DNA of 64,000 nt from Deltaproteobacteria bacterium (GTDB lineage Bacteria > Desulfobacterota > Desulfobacteria > Desulfobacterales > Desulfatirhabdiaceae), in contig JACRBZ010000056.1 of the NCBI GenBank assembly GCA_016219185.1, positions 39,744 to 103,743 on the forward strand. The letters are read 5' to 3'. The notes beneath the pieces are model-generated. The model worked only from the letters and a program-made list of their open reading frames with translations. It made no database searches and was not told the origin of the DNA. Below are positions 1-8,346 of the stretch, one piece after another. Positions within the stretch are counted from its first letter, which is position 1, and each line of letters begins with the position of its first letter. A program made the translations under genes and the position numbers.

Positions 1-629
1 TAGGTATTTCCATCACCGGAAAGCGCCGAATCGTATTCCAGATTCACCCATGTATGCGTGCTTCCATCCGGAAGCAGAACGTCCGGAATATGGATTTTCA
101 AATCACTTGATAGCGTTGAAGCCTCGCATGAAAAAGAAGGGTTGTCCCAAATACCATCATTCGTCAATTTAAAAGTATTTAAAGTCGGATACGCCGGATT
201 GAACTCATAAACAAAATCCGCCCACAGCGATATTGTCCCCGATATGGGATCGGCATAGGAAAGATAGGGGATATGGAGCAATAAATTTCCATCCAGAGTT
301 GCCGCACATCCCGTGGATGTTCCCGCCTGGGTCACCGTCACGTCCACCGGAGTGCCGACAGCCCCGGATGCCGCTACGCGGACCAGCCCCGTGCGTGACG
401 ATGCCGTGGTGTTGGCATCGAATGCACAGGTGATGATTCCGGTATCGCTTCCGCTGGCGCCGGATGTGATCGAAAGCCAACTATTTCCGGATGTAACCTG
501 CGCGGTCCAGGGCATTGTAGTTGTTCCGGTGTTGGAAACGTTGAACGTGGCCGTGCCCGTGTCCTTTGCCACATCCCGTGAAGCCGGGGTCACGGTAATC
601 GCTACGGGAATTGTTTTATTGTCCGTAAT
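1..629 (-). CDS. BACON-domain surface/secreted protein, partial (runs off left edge)
   Basis: The minus-strand frame is open from a TAA at 630-632 to the window edge, so the C-terminus is missing. The translation opens with a beta-sandwich typical of BACON/Ig-like domains: ITVTPASRDVAKDTG, then a W-L-S-I-T core (NSWLSITSGASG), a G-L-V-R-V strand and a closing V-D-V-T-V-T-Q-A-G. A cysteine-containing region with aromatic residues follows. Such domains occur in secreted or surface proteins and are thought to mediate binding. No ATG lies near the open end and no signal peptide is visible in any frame back to the preceding gene. The 5' end is therefore lost or frameshifted, or translation starts at an internal GTG. 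It lies 104 bp downstream of the 734-2392 gene. Function beyond the domain call is unknown. Confidence 0.55.
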   Translation of the reverse strand, partial: MTDNKTIPVAITVTPASRDVAKDTGTATFNVSNTGTTTMPWTAQVTSGNSWLSITSGASGSDTGIITCAFDANTTASSRTGLVRVAASGAVGTPVDVTVTQAGTSTGCAATLDGNLLLHIPYLSYADPISGTISLWADFVYEFNPAYPTLNTFKLTNDGIWDNPSFSCEASTLSSDLKIHIPDVLLPDGSTHTWVNLEYDSALSGDGNT

Positions 630-733
630 TTATAAAAAATCACACTACCTTGAATCCACACGTCAAATATTTGCTTCGACCATTGAAGCGGTACGTTCCG
701 CACTTTACTTTATGCCGAATTCCCGGTCCGAAC

Positions 734-2392
734 CTATTTCGGGGCCAGATATCCCCCACCGTTCAAGGTATAGGTCTTGCCGCCGAGGGCGCTGTTTGCG
801 GTCAGGCTTGCGTTATAATAAACGTTATGGCCATTGCCGTTGATATTGGTAATGGTGCCTGCGGAAATACCGTCGGCATCGCTCATACTCGTCAGATACG
901 AATCGGCGGTAACCGTCCATGTGCTGGTAGCATCAAGACTCAAAACGGCCGCACCGGCCGTTTTGGCCGAGTTGATGGCGCCTGTCAGGGATGAACCGTT
1001 CTGCAGCCTGGCCGTGATCGAACTGAGGCTATCCGCAACCATGTTTCCGGTCAAGGTTTCTCCATCTGCGGTAAAAATCACCGTTCCGCCGTTCGCTCCG
1101 CTGGTACCCCATTGATCTGCGCCAGCTTTCAGAAGCGTCCCCGAGCTGCTAACAACGGTCACATCCTTCAGGGTGATCACTCCCGTGGAGTTTGTTACAT
1201 AGAAGGCGGGGCCGGTTGTCGAGGGCCAGTTGAAAGTTCCGCCCGTCATCGTGAATGTTCCTTCCGTTCCCTGGGCATCGCCGGACATACTTTGATAAAT
1301 CAGCGCCCCCCGGTCTCTCGTCCCTTTTGCTCCGGATAATATGGTATTTGTCAGTAAGATGGAATTGGCCCCTTCTATCACGGCACCCTCCGAGCCCGTC
1401 CCGGAAATAACGGCATCCCTGGCCGTAATGGTTCCGGTTGAATAAATACCGGGCGAATCCTGTCCCGATGAGATGGCGATGCCGCGCGTAACCGTTATCG
1501 TTCCGCCGCCGCGATCCGTTGAAACAGCAGCGCCATGAGCGCCCGAGGTATTGATTATCACATCGGCAAGAGATAACGAGCCGCCGGCAGTCGCCATAAC
1601 ACCGTGGCCCCCATCGCCCGATGCCTCAATCGTGACATTTGAAAGGGCGGCCGACGACCCGGAACCCGTTGCAAAGACGCCATTGGCGCCTGTGCCGCTG
1701 GTAATTACCGAAGAATTGGAGAGTGTTATGTTACTTAAGGATTCCGCCAACACGCCGGCGTTGAGGCCGTAAAAACTGCTCGAGTCCGAGCTCGAAGTGT
1801 TGCCGGTCGTCGTAACCGTCACATTCTCCAGGGTCAGGGCGCCGCCATTGGCGACGCGGACACCGGACTCATCGGTCGTGGCGGTGAAAAAGGTCTGATC
1901 CGCCCTGGCGGCGCTACCGCCGCTTTGGGAATACGCACCCGATACGGTATCGGACACATGCACCTGGACCCGATTGTAGAAAAGCGGCGCGCCCAGAACG
2001 CCATCGGGATTGGTGTCGACGCCAAAGAAAAAGGCGTAGTACCCGATAGGAAGAGAAAAGGAACATACCGTTGCGCCGGAAAAATCAAACAGCGGGTATT
2101 GAACCAGCATGTTGATTCCCTGGGACCAGCCCGAATCACTCAAGGAATACAAGCCCCAGGGCGTACTTGCCGCAAACCACCAGTCGGCAAGTACGCCTGT
2201 ACGGTCTCCCGTTGCCAGACCGGCGGTAACTGAAACAGGCGTGCCGGATGAGACGGTTATTGCAATATCCCGTCCGTTGGCCTGTATGCCCGGAACGGGT
2301 TGATTGCCGGAATTATCAGCCGCCTGCGCGGCCGGACACATCCCGAGGCAGCAGATCATTATCCATGTCGTGAAAAAAATATACCGAATCAT
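734..2392 (-). CDS. Secreted repetitive beta-helix (autotransporter-passenger-like) protein
   Basis: 552 aa with an N-terminal signal peptide (hydrophobic residues 3-20, cleavage near AAQAAD). A roughly 140-residue globular N-terminal region follows. From about residue 165 to the end there are irregular Ser/Thr/Gly/Asn-rich repeats with turns such as GGALTLENVTV, GGSLSLADV and GGGTITVTRG. These are the signature of a right-handed parallel beta-helix as in polymorphic outer-membrane or autotransporter passengers. No beta-barrel translocator is present and the protein ends GGGYLAPK, so it is not a classical autotransporter. It is probably extracellular or surface-attached. It is followed by the BACON fragment and preceded by a two-component pair on the same strand with a 132-bp gap. 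Substrate unknown. Confidence 0.7.
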   Translation of the reverse strand: MIRYIFFTTWIMICCLGMCPAAQAADNSGNQPVPGIQANGRDIAITVSSGTPVSVTAGLATGDRTGVLADWWFAASTPWGLYSLSDSGWSQGINMLVQYPLFDFSGATVCSFSLPIGYYAFFFGVDTNPDGVLGAPLFYNRVQVHVSDTVSGAYSQSGGSAARADQTFFTATTDESGVRVANGGALTLENVTVTTTGNTSSSDSSSFYGLNAGVLAESLSNITLSNSSVITSGTGANGVFATGSGSSAALSNVTIEASGDGGHGVMATAGGSLSLADVIINTSGAHGAAVSTDRGGGTITVTRGIAISSGQDSPGIYSTGTITARDAVISGTGSEGAVIEGANSILLTNTILSGAKGTRDRGALIYQSMSGDAQGTEGTFTMTGGTFNWPSTTGPAFYVTNSTGVITLKDVTVVSSSGTLLKAGADQWGTSGANGGTVIFTADGETLTGNMVADSLSSITARLQNGSSLTGAINSAKTAGAAVLSLDATSTWTVTADSYLTSMSDADGISAGTITNINGNGHNVYYNASLTANSALGGKTYTLNGGGYLAPK

Positions 2393-2524
2393 TTAAAACC
2401 CCCCCTTATTGCTGAAATATGTTGCAATCTAATTTATTTTTTACGCCGTGTTGTCCGACAAATATCCACCCAATATCCGCTTGATGGTTATCCGAAGACA
2501 ATAACCAGCAGTGGCCCGAAATCT

Positions 2525-3217
2525 TCATTTATCCGGATTTGCGATCAATTTGTAACCCATGCCATAGATCGTACGGATCACTTCTTTCCCGGGGAGATGC
2601 CGGGATATTTTCTTCCGCAGATTCTTGACATGGGAATCGATGGTCCGGTCGTAACCCTCGAAAACATACCCCTGGATAATATTGATCAGCTCGTTCCGGG
2701 AAAATATGCGATCGGGATGGCCCAGCAGTGTTTTGAGAAGATAAAACTCACAGGGAGTCAGCTTGAGTTCATGCCCTGCCACAAGCACCTGATACGTTTC
2801 CTGAATCAGGCGGATCTCTCCAACAACAAGCGTATCGTCAGCACGGGAGGCATGGGTCCTTCTGAGCACCGCCTTCACACGCGCCACAACCTCCCTGGGA
2901 CTGAAGGGTTTGCAGATATAATCATCGGCTCCCAGTTCCAAACCGAGCAGCCGATCGATCTCTTCCACCCGTGCGGTGATCATGATGACGGGAACATCGG
3001 AAAATTTCCGGATTTCCCGGCAGACCTCGATGCCATCCATTCCGGGAATCATGATATCGAGCAGGATCAAGCAGGGCGGGTTCTTTCTCACGCAGGGCAC
3101 AACCGTGTCCCCGCGATCCAGGCAGCTCACTTTATAACCGGCCTGGATCAGGTAGTCCCTCAGAATCTGCGAAATCTTTATTTCATCCTCGACGATCAGG
3201 ATATCCCGAACGATCAT
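2525..3217 (-). CDS. OmpR/PhoB-family response regulator, BaeR-like
   Basis: 230 aa from the ATG at 3217, which sits 5 bp after the stop of the upstream kinase. The frame is open further upstream but only over the kinase 3' end. An N-terminal receiver carries the acidic pair ED at 10-11, phosphoacceptor Asp54 (LILLDIMIPGMDG), the Thr of MITAR and the Lys of KPFSPRE. The C-terminal winged-helix effector has KLTPCEFYLLKTLL, DRTIDSHVKNLRKK and the typical YGMGYKL ending. It should be phosphorylated by the kinase encoded just upstream and regulate transcription, probably of envelope-stress or efflux genes by analogy to BaeR. Target genes are not visible, although the secreted protein at 734-2392 lies directly downstream. 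Confidence 0.92.
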   Translation of the reverse strand: MIVRDILIVEDEIKISQILRDYLIQAGYKVSCLDRGDTVVPCVRKNPPCLILLDIMIPGMDGIEVCREIRKFSDVPVIMITARVEEIDRLLGLELGADDYICKPFSPREVVARVKAVLRRTHASRADDTLVVGEIRLIQETYQVLVAGHELKLTPCEFYLLKTLLGHPDRIFSRNELINIIQGYVFEGYDRTIDSHVKNLRKKISRHLPGKEVIRTIYGMGYKLIANPDK

Positions 3218-3222
3218 GGCAT

Positions 3223-4701
3223 TTACCCACTTACCGGAAAGATAATGGTAATCCTCAGGCCTGAAAACGGCACGTTGGCGGCTTTGATCCGTCCTCCGAA
3301 GCCTTCCACGATACTCTTGCAAATCGCTAGGCCCAGCCCGCTTCCGCCCTGGTCGCGGCTTCTGGCCTTATCCACGCGGTACAGCCGGTCAAACAAATGG
3401 TCGAGGGATTCTTCCGGAACACCGGGTCCGGAATCCTCAAAATGCAGGTAAAGGCTTTCGGATGTGAGCTCGTGGGAAATCTTCAGCATTCCCGGAGCGT
3501 GCGCGTACCGCAACGTATTCATGAACAGGTTGGAAAAGAGCTGCGTCAAACGGCCGGGATCCGCCAGAATTTCGACATGTTTCATATCCCCTTTCTCAGC
3601 CTCGATTCGAATGCCGCGCTTTTCAAATCGCGATTTAAAAGACTTCAGGGTCTCTTCCAGCACCTCCAGAGGGTTTACGGCAGTTTGTTCGGCATCGAAG
3701 AAATCCCGTGACTCGATCAGCGAAAGGTCATGAAGATCATGAACGATCCGGCTGACATGCAACACCTCGAAGTGAAGCGACTCCAGGGCCGATGGGGTGA
3801 CGGACCTTACGCCGTCCTGCATCGCTTCGATCTCACCGCGAAGAATCGACAGCGGCGTTCTCAGCTCATGAGAGATATCGGCTATCCATTGCCGGCGCAT
3901 CTGTTCGTATTTTTCTAGGGCCTGGGCCATTGCATTAAAATCGGTGGCGAGCTGACCGAATTCGTCTCTGGATCGAACCTCGATTCGCGTGTCAAATCTG
4001 CGGGACGTCAAAGCCCGTGTTCCTTTTGCAAGTTCCTTCACCGGTGAAAGCAGATGCCGCGAGAGGACAATCGTGACGAGAACCGCCAGCATCAGCGCAA
4101 CGCCGCCTGTCGAATAGAAGGTCCGGGATTGATTCCGGATGAATTCAAGGTCCAGTGGACGCGTGGGCCCCCGGAATCCTCTTATCCCCAGCCATCCGAC
4201 CCGTTGCCCCTCAACCATGATGGGTTTTAACCGGTAACCGTCCGCCGATGCGGATTCGGTCCGGGTAAGGGGCCGCTTATCGGCATCGAACAGGGACACG
4301 TGCGGGGGGATGTTCCAAGAATCCTGCGGTGGACCCGGGGGATCGCCATAAGGCGGCGGTTCTTCTTTCTTAGGATGTCTTTCCATTGAGGGGGGAGCGG
4401 GAGGGGGAAAAACCGGATCAGCAATATGATGAAAATCCCCTGAATGTTGCCCCGGCCCGATTGGCGGAATATCGAGCCGTTGGTGCCAATCCGTGAGAAC
4501 AGCATCCCAATTCTTGCTCTTCTGATATTTTTGGCCCAATGAATCCGCCAGTTCATTGAGTCTTTCCATCTCAACCTTGCTGACATAGTCTTCAAAATCG
4601 TGATGGGCGAAGTATCTGACGATCAAAAGCATGCAGCATACGATTACAAGACTGTTTATAATAAAAGCCAGGAAGACTTTGTGCCTGAATTTTAACTGCA
4701 T
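3223..4701 (-). CDS. Membrane sensor histidine kinase, BaeS-like
   Basis: 492 aa. TM1 is at about 9-29 and TM2 at about 198-216, with a periplasmic sensor of about 165 residues between them. The sensor contains a striking proline-rich, charged segment at about 97-127 (runs such as FPPPAPPS, EEPPPYGDPPGPP). HAMP follows TM2. HisKA has phosphoacceptor His278 in ADISHELRTPL, and HATPase_c has N-box (FSNLFMNTLRYA), DSGPGVP and GGSGLGL motifs. First gene of a two-gene operon with the response regulator downstream (5-bp gap). The Pro-rich stretch resembles metal- or envelope-stress-sensing periplasmic segments, but the ligand is not identifiable. About 370 bp upstream (4702-5070) are non-coding. 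Confidence 0.9.
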   Translation of the reverse strand: MQLKFRHKVFLAFIINSLVIVCCMLLIVRYFAHHDFEDYVSKVEMERLNELADSLGQKYQKSKNWDAVLTDWHQRLDIPPIGPGQHSGDFHHIADPVFPPPAPPSMERHPKKEEPPPYGDPPGPPQDSWNIPPHVSLFDADKRPLTRTESASADGYRLKPIMVEGQRVGWLGIRGFRGPTRPLDLEFIRNQSRTFYSTGGVALMLAVLVTIVLSRHLLSPVKELAKGTRALTSRRFDTRIEVRSRDEFGQLATDFNAMAQALEKYEQMRRQWIADISHELRTPLSILRGEIEAMQDGVRSVTPSALESLHFEVLHVSRIVHDLHDLSLIESRDFFDAEQTAVNPLEVLEETLKSFKSRFEKRGIRIEAEKGDMKHVEILADPGRLTQLFSNLFMNTLRYAHAPGMLKISHELTSESLYLHFEDSGPGVPEESLDHLFDRLYRVDKARSRDQGGSGLGLAICKSIVEGFGGRIKAANVPFSGLRITIIFPVSG

Positions 4702-5070
4702 CCGATATCACCGTGTTTAATACGCTTCCCATTTTTGATGGCTGCGTAAAATATCCATCCCAGTTCAGCAATCTCAAAAAACAGATTGCTTTTGCGTGCT
4801 TCCAAAGCGTCGGCCCATAAGTGTCTTATTCCGGCCGGGAAGTCAAGCCCGCACGGCCGGTATTGGCTCATCTCCATAATCATTCCATTATTCCTCCACA
4901 ATTTCTCCATAATCACAACTTCAATCGGAAAGGAGGAAAACAGGGAACGAGAAAACAGAAGCCGACACCGGGGATGATATGGAATCGGAGAAATAAACCG
5001 CGGGAAGACGGGATACATCAGACCCGGAGCGATTCCGTGTAAGGTTCGTTACCGGCGTTTTCACGGACGG
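4702..5070. other. Intergenic region without a convincing gene
   Basis: 369 bp between the stop of the signal peptidase gene and the start of the BaeS-like kinase, both on the minus strand. Only short frames of up to about 100 codons are present on either strand, none with a recognisable product or a good ribosome site. It should carry the promoter of the kinase-regulator operon. I see one weak minus-strand candidate (TTGACT near 4840) without a good -10. No clear intrinsic terminator was found. Confidence 0.5.
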
Positions 5071-5850
5071 TCATGGCATGCCGATGACCGTGCCGACCCT
5101 GGACCAGCGAGCCCCCGCTTCTCCCGAAGAATAGTAGACCTGGCGGACCTTGCCGATCACATCCCTGAGCGGGACAAACCCGAAATTCCTGCTATCCGTG
5201 CTTTGCCCGCGGTTATCACCGAGAACGTAGACCGATCCGTGGGGTACGGTTTCTTTTTGTCCATCCTCCCGCGTAATGATATCGCCGGGCAAGGCTTCGA
5301 TCCGCTTGATATAGATCTTGCTCCGGTCATCGGGATACACGAAGACAATAACGTCTCCCCTTTTTGGCGGCATCCGCTGGTACGCCGTCTTGTCCGTAAT
5401 CACCCTGTCCCCTTTCAGAACAACCGGCTCCATGCTCGCACCCACGATCTTATAGGCTTCGATGATATGGGTTTTCACATAATCGTTCACAAACCCCGTG
5501 ACCACCACCGATCCCAGCAGCCAGAGGGCGACATGGAGAACCCACGGGGGATGCGGTTTTTCCATAAAATCCATTTCCGCCTGTTTCGCCGAGCGATATG
5601 CGGCAACAACCGACAGCACATAAATGCCCGTTGCCGCAATCAAGGTGAACAGAGCGCCCGCGATGAGACCGCGATCGGGAAGCAGCACGGTCAGACGAAA
5701 CCCGGTCGCAAGTGTCACCAGAAAGATGACAAACAGGCTCAGCCCTTTAAGCATCTCCCCATTGTAAATCTGGCCCATCCCCGGCATGACGAGCCCAAGG
5801 ACTGCGGCAATCCACGGCAATCTTTCTCTGCTGTTTTCGAATTGTTTCAT
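5071..5850 (-). CDS. lepB: Signal peptidase I with extra N-terminal membrane domain
   Basis: 259 aa. The catalytic domain carries the family S26 motifs: nucleophile Ser139 in VGASMEPVV, general base Lys182 in YIKRIEALPGD, and box E GDNRGQSTDSRNFG. It removes signal peptides from exported preproteins at the periplasmic face of the inner membrane. The N-terminal ~120 residues hold about four hydrophobic segments beginning with PGMGQIYNGE, a motif seen in small TM2-like or DUF5683-like membrane domains. The protein is therefore longer at the N-terminus than a minimal LepB. It is third in an apparent operon after an ECF sigma factor and a small membrane protein, which suggests sigma-dependent control. 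A dedicated rather than housekeeping peptidase is possible. Confidence 0.9.
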   Translation of the reverse strand: MKQFENSRERLPWIAAVLGLVMPGMGQIYNGEMLKGLSLFVIFLVTLATGFRLTVLLPDRGLIAGALFTLIAATGIYVLSVVAAYRSAKQAEMDFMEKPHPPWVLHVALWLLGSVVVTGFVNDYVKTHIIEAYKIVGASMEPVVLKGDRVITDKTAYQRMPPKRGDVIVFVYPDDRSKIYIKRIEALPGDIITREDGQKETVPHGSVYVLGDNRGQSTDSRNFGFVPLRDVIGKVRQVYYSSGEAGARWSRVGTVIGMP

Positions 5851-5904
5851 TTTTCATTCTCCTTTTGCAAAAACAATACGCACCGACTCGCAAAAGGTTT
5901 CCAA

Positions 5905-6126
5905 TCATCGACACAATGTCGGTGATAAAAATATCAGGGATATCCGGATGAGGTTGATGATTCCGATCATTGCGCCCCCGGCGGAGAGGCTGACCCGGAC
6001 CAGGCGTGAAGAAAGCAGGAGCTCGGGGATCATCGGCCGATTCCCGGCTCTGGCTTTGGCTTGGCTGGCACGAACGCTCTGCATCACCTTCCAGACAAAA
6101 TCCCGTGATGGCTCGAACTCTTTCAT
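5905..6126 (-). CDS. Small membrane protein downstream of ECF sigma factor
   Basis: 73 aa. Its ATG overlaps the sigma-factor stop by 4 bp, a strong sign of translational coupling. The first ~45 residues are polar and basic (MKEFEPSRDFVWKVMQSV...). One hydrophobic segment follows at about 47-70 (SAGGAMIGIINLIRISLIFL). Position and topology fit an anti-sigma-like or sigma-associated membrane protein, but the zinc-finger HxxxCxxC motif of ZAS anti-sigma factors is absent. I do not recognise a family, so a function is inferred from context only. Confidence 0.6.
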   Translation of the reverse strand: MKEFEPSRDFVWKVMQSVRASQAKARAGNRPMIPELLLSSRLVRVSLSAGGAMIGIINLIRISLIFLSPTLCR

Positions 6127-6674
6127 ATTCCCTGTCTCCTCATGTTTCCAAGTATCATTTTGATCTTTTCCCGGGCCCTGAACAGACGCGACTTCACGGT
6201 GCCAAGCGACACTCCTTCAACACGGGCCATCCGTTCGATCGAATCTCCGCGAAGACTTCCCAGAATCGTGCTTTTGTAAGGCTCCGGCAATTGATCGAGC
6301 GCACGAAGGAGCGCCTGCTGCCGCTCGGCTTCGATCAGTCTCAACTCCGCCGATTGAAGCGGCGCCGGCATGTCGGGGATATCATCGATCGGAATGGTTG
6401 CTTTGCCCCGCCGATCCCTGATCTGGCTGATGCAGCGGTTTCTGGCGATGATGAACAGCCAGGCGGAAAACGGTGTTCCGCGAGACGCGTCAAACCGCTG
6501 AAGGGACTGGTAAACGCTCAGGAAAACCTCCTGGCCGATGTCCTCGACGCTCTTTTCATCACCGGTGATCCGGTAGATGAAGTTTAAAAGCTGCCTGTGA
6601 TATTTCTCCACAAGAACGGCGTAAGCTTCAATGTCGCCGCGCTGGATGCGCTTTATGATTTCGATGTCTTCCAC
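6123..6674 (-). CDS. ECF-type RNA polymerase sigma factor
   Basis: 183 aa from a GTG start (VEDIEIIKRI read as Met). Sigma region 2 lies at about 20-90, with VEDIGQEVFLSVYQSL and the WLFIIARN -10-recognition helix. Region 4 lies at about 120-178, with LPEPYKSTILGSLRGDSIERMA and the HTH GVSLGTVKSRLFRARE. Length and architecture are those of a minimal ECF factor without region 3. The stop overlaps the next gene (small membrane protein), followed by lepB. It probably directs transcription of its own operon in response to an envelope signal. No autoregulatory promoter was identified with confidence upstream. Confidence 0.93.
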   Translation of the reverse strand: MEDIEIIKRIQRGDIEAYAVLVEKYHRQLLNFIYRITGDEKSVEDIGQEVFLSVYQSLQRFDASRGTPFSAWLFIIARNRCISQIRDRRGKATIPIDDIPDMPAPLQSAELRLIEAERQQALLRALDQLPEPYKSTILGSLRGDSIERMARVEGVSLGTVKSRLFRAREKIKMILGNMRRQGI

Positions 6675-6838
6675 GGCAGATCTCGCTGGTTATGGGTTCC
6701 GGAAAGAAATACGCAAAACCGGGGAAAAGGTTCCATCCGAATCGTAAGCGCTTCTCCGTTGGATAAAGCCTGTCATCCCGTTTTTCACGATATGGCGGGG
6801 AAGTCAAATCACAAAAAAAATTTAGAGGGTTTTCAAAG

Positions 6839-6905
6839 GTACTGTCTCATCGCTGCTTGTTCGCTTTCGCGGTCTCGGCCTGAATGCTTTCCGGAATATC
6901 ATTTT
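6839..6905. repeat. 67-bp inverted repeat, arm A
   Basis: Read on the minus strand this segment matches the plus strand at 11792-11858 at 59 of 67 positions by my alignment, with no gap. It starts on the last codon and stop of the kinase half at 6899-7609 (AAA TGA) and runs into the 3' flank. The shared core includes GAGACCGCGAAAGCGAAC. The two arms face each other across the PAS-kinase operon. Confidence 0.8.
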
Positions 6906-7609
6906 AAACGCAAAATGGAATTAGAATGTATACTTACGGGAGCAAACCGGAGCCGGAACGTGGTGCCGACGGTGCGATCCAGTTCGATCCGGCCCTGGAG
7001 CTGGTGCTGTCCGAGCATCTTGATCAGCAGCAGACCCAGAGTATCCGGGTTCGTCCAGTCCAGGTCAAGGGGCAGTCCCACGCCGTTGTCGGCCACGATC
7101 AACGTGTAAGCATCGCCGTCATATTCCATCGAAATCGCAATTTCACAGCCGCCTGACCCGGTGGGCCTGCCTTCCGGGAAGGCATACTTGATGGCATTGG
7201 TCACCAGTTCCGTTATGATCAGCCCGCAGGGGATGGCGATGTCAAGCTCCATTTCGACGTCCTTGGCAGCCACGCTGACGCGGATGTCCGAGGACCGTTC
7301 GTAAGATATCAGCAGGTGACAGACCAACACATCGAGGTAATCCTGAAAATCGATCCTGGAGAAATCCTCGGACTTGTAGAGCTGCTCGTGCACGAGCGCC
7401 ATGGATCTGATCCTGGTGCTCAGCTCCGCCAGGGCTGTCCTTTCGGTCTCGTCGTCTATCGTCTGCCCCCGCAGATCAATCAGTCCCATGATGGCGGCCA
7501 GGTTGTTCTTGACCCGATGATGGATTTCCCTCAGCAGCACCTCCTTCTCCGCCAGCGATGCCTTGATCCGCCCTTCGGCCTTTTTGTGCTCCGTAATGTC
7601 GCTGAACAC
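6899..7609 (-). CDS. Histidine kinase transmitter (HisKA_2/HATPase), 3' half of an amber-interrupted gene
   Basis: 236 aa read from the GTG at 7607-7609, which directly follows a TAG at 7610-7612 in the same frame. The sequence opens [12 protein letters not shown], the usual end of a PAS domain, so it continues the PAS domain of the upstream frame. Next come HisKA_2 with [16 protein letters not shown] (phosphoacceptor His) and HATPase_c with [14 protein letters not shown] and VADNGVGLP. Its transmitter is very similar, also at DNA level, to that of the kinase at 12221-13456. Either the whole gene is a pseudogene, or this half is made by reinitiation at the adjacent GTG as a free cytoplasmic kinase. 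The stop codon lies inside the 67-bp inverted repeat arm A. Confidence 0.75.
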   Translation of the reverse strand: MFSDITEHKKAEGRIKASLAEKEVLLREIHHRVKNNLAAIMGLIDLRGQTIDDETERTALAELSTRIRSMALVHEQLYKSEDFSRIDFQDYLDVLVCHLLISYERSSDIRVSVAAKDVEMELDIAIPCGLIITELVTNAIKYAFPEGRPTGSGGCEIAISMEYDGDAYTLIVADNGVGLPLDLDWTNPDTLGLLLIKMLGQHQLQGRIELDRTVGTTFRLRFAPVSIHSNSILRLK

Positions 7610-8344
7610 CTAAATGACACCGAGTATGTTTCCATGGTCGTCCTTGATCGGCGCAGCGCTGTCGTTTATAGGTATTTCTTTGCCGTCCCTGGATATCAAT
7701 ACCGTATGGTTCGCCAGTCCTACGATGTTGCCCTCGAGTATTACCCGCGTTACCGGGTTTTCCACCGGCTGACGTGTATCACTATTCACGATGTTAAACA
7801 CTTCCGCCAAATTTCTCTGCCGCGCTTCTTCAATTTTATAGCCCATCAGCACCTCTGCAACAGGGTTCATAAAGGTTATCAGACCTTTTTCATCCGTTGC
7901 CACCACGGCGTCTCCGATGCTCCTCAGCGTTGCTGCAAGCCACTTTTCTTTCTTTCTTAATTCCCCTTCCATTTTGTGCCTGTCCAGGGCAATATCCACG
8001 GTAATGTGCAATTCCCTCTCCATGAAAGGTTTGACAATATAGCCGTAGGGTTTCGTTATTTTAGCGCGGCGGAGCGTATTTTCATCCGTGTGAGCGGTAA
8101 GAAAAATGATCGGGATATCGAAACGGGACCGGATTTGTTCCGCGGCGTCAATACCGTCTATTTTCCCGGGCATCATGATGTCCATCAACACGAGGTCGGG
8201 TTGCGTCTTTTCCACCTTCTTGACGCCTTCCTCTCCGGAATAGGCGACGTCGGGCAAAGGATATCCAAAGCTCACCAGCCGTTGTTGTATGTCCATGGCC
8301 TCGATGGCTTCGTCTTCAATGATCAGTATCTTTGCACAGGACAT
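7610..8344 (-). CDS. Response regulator receiver-PAS protein, 5' half of an amber-interrupted gene
   Basis: 244 aa, starting 2 bp after the upstream kinase stop. The receiver domain at 4-120 has the ED pair, phosphoacceptor Asp55 (LVLMDIMMPGKIDG), TAH and KPF motifs. A PAS domain at about 135-244 (AATLRSIGDAVVATDEKG... HTVLISRDGKEIPI) is cut off at GNILGVI by TAG. The residue expected here is hydrophobic, as in G-V-V-L-V-F-x-D-I-T-E, and one substitution in TTG (Leu) would give TAG. Intact, the gene would encode REC-PAS-HisKA_2-HATPase, a common soluble architecture fed by the HisKA_2 kinase encoded just upstream. The truncated product could still accept phosphate. Confidence 0.8.
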   Translation of the reverse strand: MSCAKILIIEDEAIEAMDIQQRLVSFGYPLPDVAYSGEEGVKKVEKTQPDLVLMDIMMPGKIDGIDAAEQIRSRFDIPIIFLTAHTDENTLRRAKITKPYGYIVKPFMERELHITVDIALDRHKMEGELRKKEKWLAATLRSIGDAVVATDEKGLITFMNPVAEVLMGYKIEEARQRNLAEVFNIVNSDTRQPVENPVTRVILEGNIVGLANHTVLISRDGKEIPINDSAAPIKDDHGNILGVI

Positions 8345-8346
8345 AT

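Noticed and set aside
2300..3451. 383-codon plus-strand frame across the BaeR-like regulator
   Set aside because: It lies antisense to a clear receiver/winged-helix gene, has no recognisable domain and runs over an intergenic region.
7610..7612. Amber codon read as pyrrolysine in the split kinase gene
   Set aside because: TAG is also the ordinary stop of the 734-2392 gene, no pylT or pylS is seen, and a signalling PAS domain has no known use for pyrrolysine. A nonsense change or split gene is simpler.
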